63,679 nt of DNA from Candidatus Methanophagales archaeon (GCA_017883965.1 JAFNKG010000006.1:1-63679); one strand, 5' to 3'; counted from the stretch's first letter, positions 33,289 to 41,077 are shown. Translations and numbers: made by a program. The notes: a model not told the origin generated them from the letters alone.

Positions 33289-33690
33289 ATGGGGATAGAG
33301 ACAAGGGTCATTTTAATTTCGCCGGATTCTGATATAACGCCGGAGCAGGCGAAGAGTAAGATTTTGTCTATGATTAGCGAAGATGTGCGCATGGCAGTGG
33401 CGGGCTTAGACATCAGGGTAAAAGAAACATGTTTTGGTATATTGGTGGAAGGAGAAGAAAAGAAAGTAAGAAAAATAGTGGAAGAGGTAAGGAAAATGGA
33501 TAAAAATGGTATTTTTTCAAAAATCCGGGGGTTTCCAATCGGCGACCCACGGATATGTAGAGCGACGAGAAAGGGCGGACCCAGACCTGGTTTTCACCAG
33601 TTAGAACTTGAACATAGGCTGCTTCCCATGGTGAGGGTAGCATTGAACAAAATAGAAGAGGAGAGGAAAATCGGTGGTCAAATTGAGTGA
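33289..33690 (+). CDS. Methanogenesis marker 6-like protein
   Basis: The 133 residues have RVILISPDSDITPEQAKSKI near the start, VKETCFGILVEGEE in the middle, and GFPIGDPRICRATRKGGPRP then FHQLELEHRLLPMV at the end. This matches my memory of methanogenesis marker protein 6, a conserved protein of methyl-coenzyme M reductase-bearing archaea that may act in McrA modification or assembly. The family assignment is moderately sure. A GAAGGG ribosome-binding site precedes the ATG. The next gene overlaps its end by 17 bases. Confidence 0.6.
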   Translation: MGIETRVILISPDSDITPEQAKSKILSMISEDVRMAVAGLDIRVKETCFGILVEGEEKKVRKIVEEVRKMDKNGIFSKIRGFPIGDPRICRATRKGGPRPGFHQLELEHRLLPMVRVALNKIEEERKIGGQIE

Positions 33691-33976
33691 GGAGGAAGTT
33701 GACGAAGAGGAAAGTGTATTTCATAAAAAGCTAAAGATAAAATTAAAAGAGAAGGGTAAAGAGGGCAGGTTAATTTTACTTACGGATTATCTGGATTATC
33801 TTATAAGGGGTAATAAAACCATTCCTCCGGATTTTCCTACTTTTGTAAGAGAGATTATGGGCTTAGACGCGAGGGGAGGGGGGTTTATCCATATAAGGAT
33901 ATGGCACGAGAACAGTGAGCTTGTAGATTTTGCAAAGGCAAGGAGTTACGAGTATAAAATAGATAGTTATGATTGA
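33674..33976 (+). CDS. Small conserved-looking protein between marker-6-like and fae-hps, unknown
   Basis: This 100-residue protein starts with a GTG-type codon inside the previous gene and ends overlapping the fae-hps start by eight bases, so all three are translationally coupled. The charged N terminus is followed by [21 protein letters not shown] and a second motif [14 protein letters not shown] do not recognise the family. The tight coupling to two C1-metabolism genes suggests a related role. Confidence 0.7.
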   Translation: MVKLSEEEVDEEESVFHKKLKIKLKEKGKEGRLILLTDYLDYLIRGNKTIPPDFPTFVREIMGLDARGGGFIHIRIWHENSELVDFAKARSYEYKIDSYD

Positions 33977-35180
33977 TGAAGGATTCATGGTGGGAGAGGC
34001 TCTTGTAGGAGAAGAGCCGGAAATAGCGCATATTGACCTGATTATAGGCAGTAAGAGAGAGGCGGTAGGTACTGCATTTGCCTGTTCTATTGCCCAGCCA
34101 AGGCAAGGGCACACACCCATTCTTGGCGTTATTAGACCAAATCTTCCCGTCAAGCCAATGACACTTATAGTGCCTAAGGTAAGCATAAGAAACCTCGCAG
34201 ATGCCGAAAAGATGTTCGGGGCAGCACAAAGTGCGGTTGCAAAGGCGGTTGCTGACGCTGTGGAGGAGGGCATAATATCGAAAGCAGAAGTAGAAGAACT
34301 CGTAGTTATAGTTTCTGTGTTCATCCATCCCAGAGGCAAAGATTATCAGCGGATATACCGGTACAACTATGCCGCAACGAAGCTTGCCCTATCACGAGCG
34401 ATTCAGAAATTCCCAAATATAGATAAAGTTTTAGAAGAGAAAGATAAATCTATACATGCTATGATAGGATTCAGAATAAATAACCTAAAAAAGCCGCCAT
34501 ATCTGGAGGTTGCACTGGACATTCCAGACTGGAGAAGGGTAGAGGGCGTTATTAGAGCCTTACCCAGAAGTGATGCAATAATAATAGAGGCAGGCACGCC
34601 GCTTATCAAGCGGTATGGCGTTGAAGTTGTGCAGAAGATACACCAGCTGAGACCTGAGACGGTTGTTCTTGCCGATCTTAAGACTCTGGATACTGGAAAC
34701 TTAGAAGCGAGGATGGCAGGAGATGCTACTGCCGATGTCGTGGGTTTTTCGGGATTAGCGCCACTGAAAACAATGGAGAAGTTTATAGAAGAGTGCACGA
34801 AAGTCGGAGCTCTCTCTCTGATGGACACGCTGAATGTGCCAGACCCTGTCGGAGTGCTTAAGCAGCTAAAGGCGAAGCCAGACATCGTAGAGTTGCATAG
34901 AGCAATAGACTTGGAACAGGTCCAGACGCATGGAGAGCAAGAGAGTGAATGGGGAAATATTGGTGAGATAAAAAGAGTGTGTGGAAACGGAGCACTCGTT
35001 GCCGTAGCTGGCGGAATAAGAGTAAACAAGGTAGAAAAAGCGCTGAACGCAGGAGCGGATATTCTTGTGGTTGGTCGAGCAATTACTGCTGCCAAGGATG
35101 TGGCTGGAGCGGCAAGGGGATTCCTTCAGAAGATGGGTGTAGAAGAGGTAGATCAGTTCCGCATTATGACGGATTTTTAG
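33969..35180 (+). CDS. Bifunctional formaldehyde-activating enzyme / 3-hexulose-6-phosphate synthase
   Basis: Residues 1-165 are Fae ([19 protein letters not shown] with the catalytic His; [10 protein letters not shown]), which joins formaldehyde to tetrahydromethanopterin. Residues about 175-403 are Hps, a TIM barrel of the OMPDC superfamily ([25 protein letters not shown]), which condenses formaldehyde with ribulose-5-phosphate or runs in reverse. Fused Fae-Hps is known in methanogens and relatives and makes pentose phosphates with release of formaldehyde onto the C1 carrier. The start may be ATG 33969 or 33987; the first is chosen for its overlap. Confidence 0.95.
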   Translation: MIDEGFMVGEALVGEEPEIAHIDLIIGSKREAVGTAFACSIAQPRQGHTPILGVIRPNLPVKPMTLIVPKVSIRNLADAEKMFGAAQSAVAKAVADAVEEGIISKAEVEELVVIVSVFIHPRGKDYQRIYRYNYAATKLALSRAIQKFPNIDKVLEEKDKSIHAMIGFRINNLKKPPYLEVALDIPDWRRVEGVIRALPRSDAIIIEAGTPLIKRYGVEVVQKIHQLRPETVVLADLKTLDTGNLEARMAGDATADVVGFSGLAPLKTMEKFIEECTKVGALSLMDTLNVPDPVGVLKQLKAKPDIVELHRAIDLEQVQTHGEQESEWGNIGEIKRVCGNGALVAVAGGIRVNKVEKALNAGADILVVGRAITAAKDVAGAARGFLQKMGVEEVDQFRIMTDF

Positions 35181-35290
35181 TTCAAAAGAATGCAGAGCAG
35201 ACCGAAGCCCAAACCATGCCACACTGCGATAACTAGTAAAGAAGGTGATTGAGAAGAAGGATAAAGCGAATAGATCAGCCGATTCATCAT

Positions 35291-36064
35291 TTATTGCGCC
35301 ATAATCCTATTACACACCTCAAGATAAACCTCCGAGAGATTCCCCTTTCCTTCCCTGAACACGTCTTTATCCAAACTAAGTATCTCGCCTCTTTGTTCGT
35401 GTGCGTCCTTATCCCAGAACCGGCAGACATCAGGCGTGCCAACCTCGTCTGCAAGAATTATAGCCCCGTCCTCTTTGCTCCGACCATACTCCAGCTTGAA
35501 ATCCGCCAATATTATCCCCCTCGGGATTAAATAAGACTTCATTATATCTCCTATCCTTCTCGTCTCCTTTTTTATATGCTCTATTTCACTTCTGTCCATC
35601 CAACCTTTCTCTATTATCTCTTCTTCCGTTATCGGTCTGTCAACACGCTCAAATTTGGTGGTGAACTCCAGGAAGCTTTTAGTTAGCGGCATCCCTTCCT
35701 TCTTTTCTTCTTGCACGAGGAAATCGCTGCCTATATCTATCTCACCTTTTTTATATCTTTTCCATAGAGACCCGTACAGAAAATTTCGAGCTATCACTTC
35801 CACCGGCAAAATACTCACTTCTTCCGCCACCAGCATGTTTGGTGCTATACATTCCTTGAAGTGTGTTTTTATTCCTTCTGCTTGTAGCTTCTCAAACCAA
35901 AAACAAGATAATTTACAGCATGTTTCTCCCTTTCCTTTGTAATCCGCTTTTTTTATACCGTCAAACGCAGTAACGCGGTCGGTAAACACGAAGATAATAT
36001 CACCGTCGGGTCTTCGATAAATGTCCTTCGCTTTTCCACTCCTTATGAACTCTGCCTCGTTCAT
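35291..36064 (-). CDS. purC: Phosphoribosylaminoimidazole-succinocarboxamide synthase (PurC)
   Basis: The start at ATG 36064 (MNEAEFIRSGKAKDIYR) gives 257 residues; an upstream GTG at 36091 is also possible. Family motifs are FTDRVTAFDGIKKADYKGKG near 35, LPVEVIARNFLYGSLWKRY, and IIPRG-type LIPRGIILADFKLEYG with the ATP-grasp-like ILADEVGTPD end. PurC makes SAICAR in purine synthesis. It stands alone on the minus strand. Confidence 0.94.
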   Translation of the reverse strand: MNEAEFIRSGKAKDIYRRPDGDIIFVFTDRVTAFDGIKKADYKGKGETCCKLSCFWFEKLQAEGIKTHFKECIAPNMLVAEEVSILPVEVIARNFLYGSLWKRYKKGEIDIGSDFLVQEEKKEGMPLTKSFLEFTTKFERVDRPITEEEIIEKGWMDRSEIEHIKKETRRIGDIMKSYLIPRGIILADFKLEYGRSKEDGAIILADEVGTPDVCRFWDKDAHEQRGEILSLDKDVFREGKGNLSEVYLEVCNRIMAQ

Positions 36065-36106
36065 ACGATTTTCAGATATAAAAAGCACCACTTATTTTTA
36101 AATATA

Positions 36107-36189
36107 AACCCTTTTCTTTTAGAAAAAGAAAAGCGTTTTCGGAAAAGAAAACCATCCAAAAAGTTTCTGTTCCAAAAAGGGTTTTAAAC
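36107..36189. repeat. Family B AT-rich hairpin element before hisB
   Basis: Paired segments aaacccttttctttt and aaaaagggttttaaac bracket aagcgttttcggaaaagaaa. The hisB ATG lies five bases after the element, so the element occupies its leader. Confidence 0.55.
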
Positions 36190-36193
36190 AAAA

Positions 36194-36778
36194 ATGAGAA
36201 CGGCGAGCATAAAAAGGAAGACAGAAGAAACGAATATCGGAGTGGAGTTGAATCTTGACGGTGTTGGAACGCAAGATATAAGCACGAGGATAAAATTCTT
36301 TGACCACATGCTGGCTACTTTTTCACGACATGGATTTTTTGATATGGTTGTGAAGGCAGAAGGCGACTTGAACCACCATGTCATAGAAGATACCGGTATC
36401 GTCTTAGGTGAGGCGTTTAAAAAAGCAATTGGCGGCGTTGAGTCTGAGGAAAGAGAAAAGACCGTGCGGTTTGGCTATGCAATTATACCGATGGACGAGT
36501 CCATTGCAAGATGCGCAGTGGACATAGGCGGAATAGGAGGAGAAGGCAGATGTTATACCGTGTTCGAGGTGGACTTCGGTAAAGAAAAAGTAGAGGATAT
36601 TAGCACCGAGAACATATCTCACTTCATAAATTCTTTTGCCACTCATGCAAACTTCACCATTCACGTGTATGCGAAGGGCGAGAACGAACACCACAAGATA
36701 GAGGCGATTTTTAAAGCACTGGGAATAGCGTTGGACAAAGCTACGAGAATCGAAGAGAGGAGGAAAGTGAAGGATTAA
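36194..36778 (+). CDS. hisB: Imidazoleglycerol-phosphate dehydratase
   Basis: This 194-residue enzyme dehydrates imidazole-glycerol phosphate in histidine synthesis. It carries the two metal-binding histidine groups FFDHMLATFSRHGFFD and DLNHHVIEDTGI, with a later copy NEHHKIEAIFKALG. The length is canonical. The gene has no his neighbours and its leader is occupied by a repeat. Confidence 0.95.
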   Translation: MRTASIKRKTEETNIGVELNLDGVGTQDISTRIKFFDHMLATFSRHGFFDMVVKAEGDLNHHVIEDTGIVLGEAFKKAIGGVESEEREKTVRFGYAIIPMDESIARCAVDIGGIGGEGRCYTVFEVDFGKEKVEDISTENISHFINSFATHANFTIHVYAKGENEHHKIEAIFKALGIALDKATRIEERRKVKD

Positions 36779-36886
36779 AGGTAACCTCTCTGAGACAATT
36801 TTCAAGCACCGTGAAGAGGGGGGATGAGAACTTTTTAGGATTCAGGATAAAACTTATTTGGCAAATTGAGCACCTATCAAAAGAAA

Positions 36887-37150
36887 ATGATATACATTCA
36901 GGAGCTTCTGTGGAATGATTGGAACATTGACCATATTGCCAGGCATAATGTTTCACCACATGAAGTGGAAGAGGTTTGCTATTCTAACCCCTTTGTGACT
37001 AGGGCGAGAAATAAAACTTTAAGGGTTATTGGTCAAACTTATTCCGGACGTTTTCTCGCCATCTTCCTTGCTCCTCGAGGGAAGGGGAGTTATTTTTTGA
37101 TTACGGCGAGAGAGGCTACAGAAGCCGAACGGAGAAGATTTTATAAATAG
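36887..37150 (+). CDS. BrnT-family toxin, putative
   Basis: The ATG at 36887 (MIYIQELLWNDWNIDHIARH) is chosen over the TTG at 36866. The 87-residue product shows the BrnT pattern: IDHIARHNVSPHEVEEVCY, then RVIGQTYSGRFLAIFL and YFLITAREATEAERRRF. BrnT is a RelE-fold ribonuclease neutralised by BrnA. Unlike the usual case, the following gene is CopG-like and lies 41 bases away. Confidence 0.8.
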   Translation: MIYIQELLWNDWNIDHIARHNVSPHEVEEVCYSNPFVTRARNKTLRVIGQTYSGRFLAIFLAPRGKGSYFLITAREATEAERRRFYK

Positions 37151-37191
37151 AAGATATTGTTATATACAACAAGAGAAGATAGTAAGGTGAA

Positions 37192-37443
37192 ATGGGAAAG
37201 ATACCAAGGTTTAAGAGTGTTGAGGAAGAAGCGGAATTTTGGGATACTCACGATACTGAAGAGTTCACAGATGAATTTGAGCCCGTAGAGGTGAAGTTCG
37301 CTCGCCCTTTGAAGCATAAGTGGATGTTAACCATAGAGCTGGATGAAGAGACCTTTAACCAGGTGAAGAAATTGGCTGAAGGAGCAGGGAAGGAGCCTAA
37401 TGTTCTCATTCGTACGTGGGTTTTGGAGCATCTCAAGAAATAG
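37192..37443 (+). CDS. CopG/BrnA-like antitoxin
   Basis: The 83 residues have an acidic N terminus with EEEAEFWDTHDTEEF and a C-terminal ribbon-helix-helix-like part (KWMLTIELDEETFNQVKKLA, then PNVLIRTWVLEHLKK). It pairs with the BrnT-like toxin upstream and probably represses its own operon. Assignment as antitoxin rests on gene order and fold pattern. Confidence 0.75.
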   Translation: MGKIPRFKSVEEEAEFWDTHDTEEFTDEFEPVEVKFARPLKHKWMLTIELDEETFNQVKKLAEGAGKEPNVLIRTWVLEHLKK

Positions 37444-37455
37444 GATTTTGGAAAG

Positions 37456-37554
37456 ATGGGAGTAAAGACAATATCTGTTACTGACACCGCATATAACCTA
37501 TTGCTAAGCATGAAGTCGGAAGATGAGGATATTTCATTCAGAAGCTATCATTGA
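37456..37554 (+). pseudogene. Truncated VapB-type (DUF217-like) antitoxin
   Basis: A 32-codon frame begins MGVKTISVTDTAYNLLLSMK, the start of DUF217-type antitoxins (KTISVTDEAYERL...). It breaks off after the first helix and no VapC toxin follows; a family B repeat comes next. It is probably a remnant of a second toxin-antitoxin pair. Confidence 0.5.
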
Positions 37555-37620
37555 TCAAACTTTATTTAAATGTTGAAAGTTCTCTTTTAGTCAAGGTTTT
37601 CTCTTTAGAGAAAAAGTTGA
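37555..37620. repeat. Family B fragment before the RFC paralogue
   Basis: The segment atcaaactttatttaaat followed by gttctcttttagtcaagg and ttttctctttagagaaaa precedes the ATG at 37622 directly. The last part is a perfect hairpin. Confidence 0.45.
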
Positions 37621-37621
37621 A

Positions 37622-38680
37622 ATGTGGACAGAAAAATACCGACCGAAGAGTTTGGATGAACTCGTAGGGCAAGAAGAGGTAGTGAAACGGATAAAAGGTT
37701 TTGCAAAGGAAAAAACGATACCAAATCTATTGCTCTGGGGTCCAAAAGGTACAGGCAAAACATCTCTGGTTTATGCATTAGCGAAGGAGCTCTATGGTGA
37801 GTTCTACGATGAGAATATTATGCTTATAGAAACATCGGATTTCATGGAACAAAGGAAAAAATGGTTGAAAGAGGATAAAAGATTCAAGTTCTTTTACGAT
37901 GAGCAGAAATCCGCAATAGACATTTTTAAGGACATGATAAGGGAATATGCGGCGTTGTCACCTATAAATGCATCTTTTAAAGTGTTATTTTTCAGTAATG
38001 CCGATTTCCTTCCCGAAAATATCCAGCAGGCTTTGCGAAGGGTTATGGAACGGAGCAGCAAAACGAGCAGATTAATTTTCGCGACCACGAAACCCGCTGG
38101 TGTCATACCCGCTATAAGGTCAAGATGCCTGAACCTTCACTTCACGCATTTAGATAAAAGCGATGCGCTGGAGACATTGATAAGGTCAATAGCAGAGGGG
38201 GAGGGGGTAAAACTTACGGAAGGGGGTTTAAAAACGCTTAAGGAATATGCGAGAGGAGATGCAGGCGCTGCCATTAATATGCTGGAAGCAGCAGCAACAA
38301 CTGCTTCTCCGGCGACAAAACCGATTGATGCGAGCAGAATAGAAGAAGTAGTGCGAAATGCGTTTTTTCAAAGAAAGAAAGCAGAGGAATTGATAGATTC
38401 GGCATTCGCATCCCGGCATAAAGAAGTGAGAGCGGGATTAGAATTTTTGGTAAAAGAAGAGCGGATAGGCGGGAAAGAGATTCTGGTGGAGATACACGAG
38501 GCGTTGCGAAGGAAGATGAAAGCAAAGATGGCGATAGAAGAAGCGCAAAAATTCGCCCGGCTTGTTTTATACGAAGGCGAGGCGGATTTTAAATTATGCA
38601 ATTCTTTAAATACTATGATACAGTTAGAAGAGATGATAACACACTTTTTCTTTTTTAACAAAAAAGAAAACCTGTGCTAA
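37622..38680 (+). CDS. Replication factor C small-subunit paralogue with degenerate Walker B
   Basis: The 352-residue AAA+ protein starts MWTEKYRPKSLDELVGQ like RFC small subunits. Walker A is intact (GPKGTGKTSLVYA) and the SRC motif is present (AIRSRCLNL). Walker B, normally FLDEAD, reads FFSNADFL, lacking the catalytic Asp-Glu, and the sensor-1 region is altered. It probably binds but does not hydrolyse ATP efficiently, like divergent second small subunits in some Methanomicrobia. The last 11 residues (FFFFNKKENLC) come from a family B repeat. It would assemble with RfcL and a canonical RfcS located elsewhere. Confidence 0.85.
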   Translation: MWTEKYRPKSLDELVGQEEVVKRIKGFAKEKTIPNLLLWGPKGTGKTSLVYALAKELYGEFYDENIMLIETSDFMEQRKKWLKEDKRFKFFYDEQKSAIDIFKDMIREYAALSPINASFKVLFFSNADFLPENIQQALRRVMERSSKTSRLIFATTKPAGVIPAIRSRCLNLHFTHLDKSDALETLIRSIAEGEGVKLTEGGLKTLKEYARGDAGAAINMLEAAATTASPATKPIDASRIEEVVRNAFFQRKKAEELIDSAFASRHKEVRAGLEFLVKEERIGGKEILVEIHEALRRKMKAKMAIEEAQKFARLVLYEGEADFKLCNSLNTMIQLEEMITHFFFFNKKENLC

Positions 38681-38705
38681 AAGAAAAAAATATGGTAACC
38701 TTTTT
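38643..38705. repeat. Family B element overlapping the RFC paralogue C terminus
   Basis: Shares gaaaacctgtgctaaaag with 16475-16680. The hairpin tttcttttttaac...aaaaaagaaa supplies the last codons and the stop of the upstream gene. Confidence 0.55.
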
Positions 38706-38750
38706 AAGGATTTAATAATATCTCTTCACCTGAGAGGTGAAAAGAAAAAA

Positions 38751-39143
38751 ATGGCGTCAACGGCAAAATTCTGGAGGGAGCAGGCATCTCGTTATAATTT
38801 AGAAGGTACGCACTGCTTGAATTGCGGCAGTTTCTTCTTCCCACCTCGTGTTCTGTGTCCAAAATGCAGGAGAGGAGGAAACATCGAGCCTTACAAATTC
38901 AAGGGAACTGGTGTGGTTGTTACTTATACGACGGTTTACCAGGCTCCGAGGAATCATAACCGACAAACTCCATATACATCCGCGATTATCGAGCTCGAAG
39001 AGGGTCCTCGTTTGCTTTCTGAGGTGATATGCGAGCCTGAAGAGATAAGCACGGGGATGCGTGTTCGTGCTGTGTTCAGGAAAATAGGGGAAGAGGGCGA
39101 GAAGGGAATAATCTACTACGGGACGAAGTTCGTGCCTGCGTAA
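38751..39143 (+). CDS. DUF35 zinc-ribbon/OB-fold protein
   Basis: This 130-residue protein has a rubredoxin-like zinc ribbon (HCLNCGSFFFPPRVLCPKC) at 22-40 and an OB-fold (GVVVTYTTVYQAP to VRAVFRK). Archaeal DUF35 proteins bridge acetoacetyl-CoA thiolase and HMG-CoA synthase, channelling an intermediate in mevalonate synthesis. Here the partners are not adjacent. The length is typical. A GAGAGGTG ribosome-binding site precedes the ATG. Confidence 0.88.
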   Translation: MASTAKFWREQASRYNLEGTHCLNCGSFFFPPRVLCPKCRRGGNIEPYKFKGTGVVVTYTTVYQAPRNHNRQTPYTSAIIELEEGPRLLSEVICEPEEISTGMRVRAVFRKIGEEGEKGIIYYGTKFVPA

Positions 39144-39151
39144 AAGCAAAA

Positions 39152-39252
39152 TACTTGTTTACCGCTGACTGAGCCCGCAGAGAACACAGAGAGTCTGAAA
39201 AAGCATTTATTTCATCTTAGCGCTCTCTGTGATCTCGGCGGTAAACAAATAC
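39152..39252 (+). repeat. Family C inverted-repeat element joined to the cas4 fragment
   Basis: The left arm tacttgtttaccgctg... and right arm ...cggcggtaaacaaatac are inverted, with ccgcagagaacacagagag matching ctctctgtgatctcggcgg. The centre is aaagcatttatttcatc. The cas4 fragment begins about five bases after the right arm. Confidence 0.75.
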
Positions 39253-39257
39253 GAACG

Positions 39258-39509
39258 CATAAGTATCAGTCGGCATTATACGCGTTGATGATTGCTGATA
39301 ATTATGGTTTAAAAGTGAATCGCGGGTTTGTGTGTCATACGAGAAGTAATCATTTGGTGAAGGAGGTGAAGCTCAGTGATAAGGATTTTGAACGTGCAAT
39401 CGCTATGGTGAATGCGGTATTGGATATTATTCAAAAAGGTTTTTATCCTGAAGCGACAAAGTATAAGGCAAGGTGCGTAGATTGCACGTACCGGAATATT
39501 TGCGTGTGA
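39258..39509 (+). pseudogene. cas4 C-terminal fragment 1
   Basis: The frame reads HKYQSALYALMIADNYGLKV (nuclease-core end), then a strand with RGFVCHTRSN, and ends in the iron-sulfur cysteine motif KYKARCVDCTYRNICV. This is the C-terminal third of a Cas4-type RecB-family nuclease. The N-terminal Cys and catalytic motifs are missing and replaced by a family C repeat. The TTG at 39285 is not a native start. Confidence 0.7.
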
Positions 39510-39520
39510 GGTGAGAAATA

Positions 39521-39814
39521 ATGGGAACTGAAACCATGCGTATAGAAGTTGAATTGCCAAAAACGTTTTCTTTGACGACAAAGGTTAAAGAAAAGGAAAT
39601 GAACAAATTTATCCGAGAAACATTGGCAGTAGAGCTTTATAGAGAGGGGAAAGTATCATTAGGCAAAGCTGCGGAGATTGCTGGGACAAGAAATAAGTGG
39701 GAAATGTTGATAATACTTGACAAAAGAGGCGTTGCAATAGATTACACATTGGAAGATGCGGAAAAAGACCTTGAAACGTTAAATAAAGTGTTGAAAGAAG
39801 ATGATCGTGAGTAA
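39521..39814 (+). CDS. UPF0175-family antitoxin
   Basis: This 97-residue protein with VELPKTFSLTTKVKEKEMNK then LYREGKVSLGKAAEIAGTRN and a helical tail matches UPF0175 proteins, HTH-type antitoxins usually paired with DUF3368 PIN-domain toxins. The toxin gene overlaps its end, here frameshifted. A GGTGAG ribosome-binding site precedes the ATG. Confidence 0.85.
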   Translation: MGTETMRIEVELPKTFSLTTKVKEKEMNKFIRETLAVELYREGKVSLGKAAEIAGTRNKWEMLIILDKRGVAIDYTLEDAEKDLETLNKVLKEDDRE

Positions 39815-40284
39815 TTCAACGCCACTCATCGCTTTATCAAAAATCGGTAAGTTAGAACTTCTACGCGAGTATTTTGGAGAGTCGCATTCCAAAAGGGGTT
39901 TATGATGAGGTAGTAACGCGAGGGAAGAAGCTGTTTGGCGCAATGGAAGTAAAAAATGCTGAATGGATAAAAGTTGAAGAAGTCAGAAACAAAATCGCTG
40001 TGGATTCGTTGCGCGATTACATAGATCAAGGAGAAGCAGAGGCTATTATATTAGCCAAAGAAAGAGACGCTAAGCTATTACTCATTGATGATTCGGATGG
40101 GCGACAGATAGCGGAGAGACTCACCTTGAAAATCACGGGAACAATTGGTATTTTGTTGCTTGCGGCAACGGACAAGAAGTTAGTGTTTAAGGAGACTCTT
40201 GATGATTTGGTAGCTTGCGGGTTCAGGCTCAGTAAAGAGGAGTATGATAAACTACTGAAGAGAAGTGAGAAGGTTTGTAAATGA
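39801..40284 (+). pseudogene. DUF3368 PIN-like toxin, frameshifted
   Basis: ATG 39801, overlapping the antitoxin stop, begins MIVSNSTPLIALSKIGKLEL, the classic DUF3368 start with its first PIN Asp position as Asn-Ser. The frame stops at 39903-39905. The adjacent frame from 39874 continues RIPKGVYDEVVTRGKK, GEAEAIILAKE and LLIDDSDGRQIAE to a stop at 40282-40284. One indel near 39876-39900 would restore the protein. The toxin is probably inactive unless frameshifting occurs. Confidence 0.8.
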
Positions 40285-40377
40285 GATATTGGACTCGTTC
40301 AAAATGGTTTTTATCCTGATGCGACTAAGTATAAGGCACGGTGCGTGGATTGCACTTACCGGAATATTTGCGTTTGA
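40285..40377 (+). pseudogene. cas4 C-terminal fragment 2
   Basis: Thirty codons read DIGLVQNGFYPDATKYKARC then VDCTYRNICV and a stop, matching the tail of fragment 1 closely in protein but with about one base in ten changed. It lacks a start. It follows the toxin stop directly. It points to two different cas4 copies or an old duplication. Confidence 0.65.
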
Positions 40378-40527
40378 AAAGGTGATGGAAGAAGAAATAA
40401 AGAAGCGGATTATTGGAAATGTTGTGAGTGGTTTTATAGCAAAAAGGGAAAATGTGACAAATGTCAGAGGTAAAGAAAAAGGATGAAAACGATGCTCTTC
40501 GATGTGTTCAACGAAAGCAAGTGCCTT

Positions 40528-40564
40528 GTCGCAGAGACTAATCCAATAAAACAAGGATTGAAAC
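40528..40564 (+). CRISPR. Solitary CRISPR-type repeat, copy 1
   Basis: The 37-base unit begins gtcgcagagactaatccaat and ends aaggattgaaac, the 3' end typical of type I/III CRISPR repeats. It differs from the copy at 41015 at one base. No spacer-length partner lies nearby. It may be an array remnant. Confidence 0.65.
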
Positions 40565-40586
40565 TTATTTTTTAGGAGATGATAAA

Positions 40587-40937
40587 ATGGAATCTTTAAA
40601 ATGTAAGTTCGATATTCATAAATGGAAAGAAGATAAAGCGAGTATGGAAGATGTATGTGAGAGATGTAGGATTAGTTATCATAATTATGCAAGAAGAAAT
40701 AGTGGGTCGGTTTGGTTTTGTAGTTTGAGAGTCATACGTTCTTCTTTATCTCGTTTATGGATATGGCTAAGAGGTCCAGATAAGAAATATTCTCCAAAAG
40801 GGACAATGGATCCGTTTTATACTTTAAGTAAATGGACGATTGTTGGAAGAGTTATGTGGAAGCTATTGGTTGTGATTGGTATAGTGTTCGTGGTATTAAG
40901 ATTAATAGAATTAAGCACAGCAATCACACACTGGTAA
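40587..40937 (+). CDS. Zinc-knuckle and membrane-anchor protein lying between two CRISPR-type repeats
   Basis: The 116 residues begin with a C-x4-H...CxxC pattern (KCKFDIHKW then EDVCERCRI), like the small DUF1660-type zinc proteins. They end with a hydrophobic helix (MWKLLVVIGIVFVVLRLIEL). An AGGAGATGATAAA ribosome-binding site precedes the ATG. It lies 22 bases after one repeat and ends 77 bases before the next. Function unknown; the position suggests mobile or CRISPR-linked history. Confidence 0.6.
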   Translation: MESLKCKFDIHKWKEDKASMEDVCERCRISYHNYARRNSGSVWFCSLRVIRSSLSRLWIWLRGPDKKYSPKGTMDPFYTLSKWTIVGRVMWKLLVVIGIVFVVLRLIELSTAITHW

Positions 40938-41014
40938 TTATGCCCCAAAAGTGTCTGTGCTTATGAGTAAAAGTCCTTAAATGGATTAGGAGGTGATAAA
41001 AAGAGGGATAATCA

Positions 41015-41051
41015 GTCGCAGAGGCTAATCCAATAAAACAAGGATTGAAAC
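41015..41051 (+). CRISPR. Solitary CRISPR-type repeat, copy 2
   Basis: Same 37-base unit as at 40528, with g for a at position 10 of the unit. The interval from copy 1 is 450 bases and holds a gene, not a spacer. Immediately after it comes a perfect hairpin (ctcaaacctttt/aaaaggtttgag). Confidence 0.65.
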
Positions 41052-41077
41052 CTCAAACCTTTTAAAAAAGGTTTGAG
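41052..41077 (+). terminator. Perfect hairpin after CRISPR-type repeat 2
   Basis: ctcaaaccttt and aaaggtttgag form an 11-base stem with a short A/T loop at 41052-41077. It could end transcription or belong to repeat family B. Confidence 0.4.

Noticed and set aside
34403..35095. A 230-codon minus-strand frame opposite fae-hps
   Set aside because: Antisense of the Hps barrel; the sense product is a clear Fae-Hps.
40528..41051. A true CRISPR array
   Set aside because: Only two repeat units, 450 bases apart with a gene between them; no spacer-sized interval.
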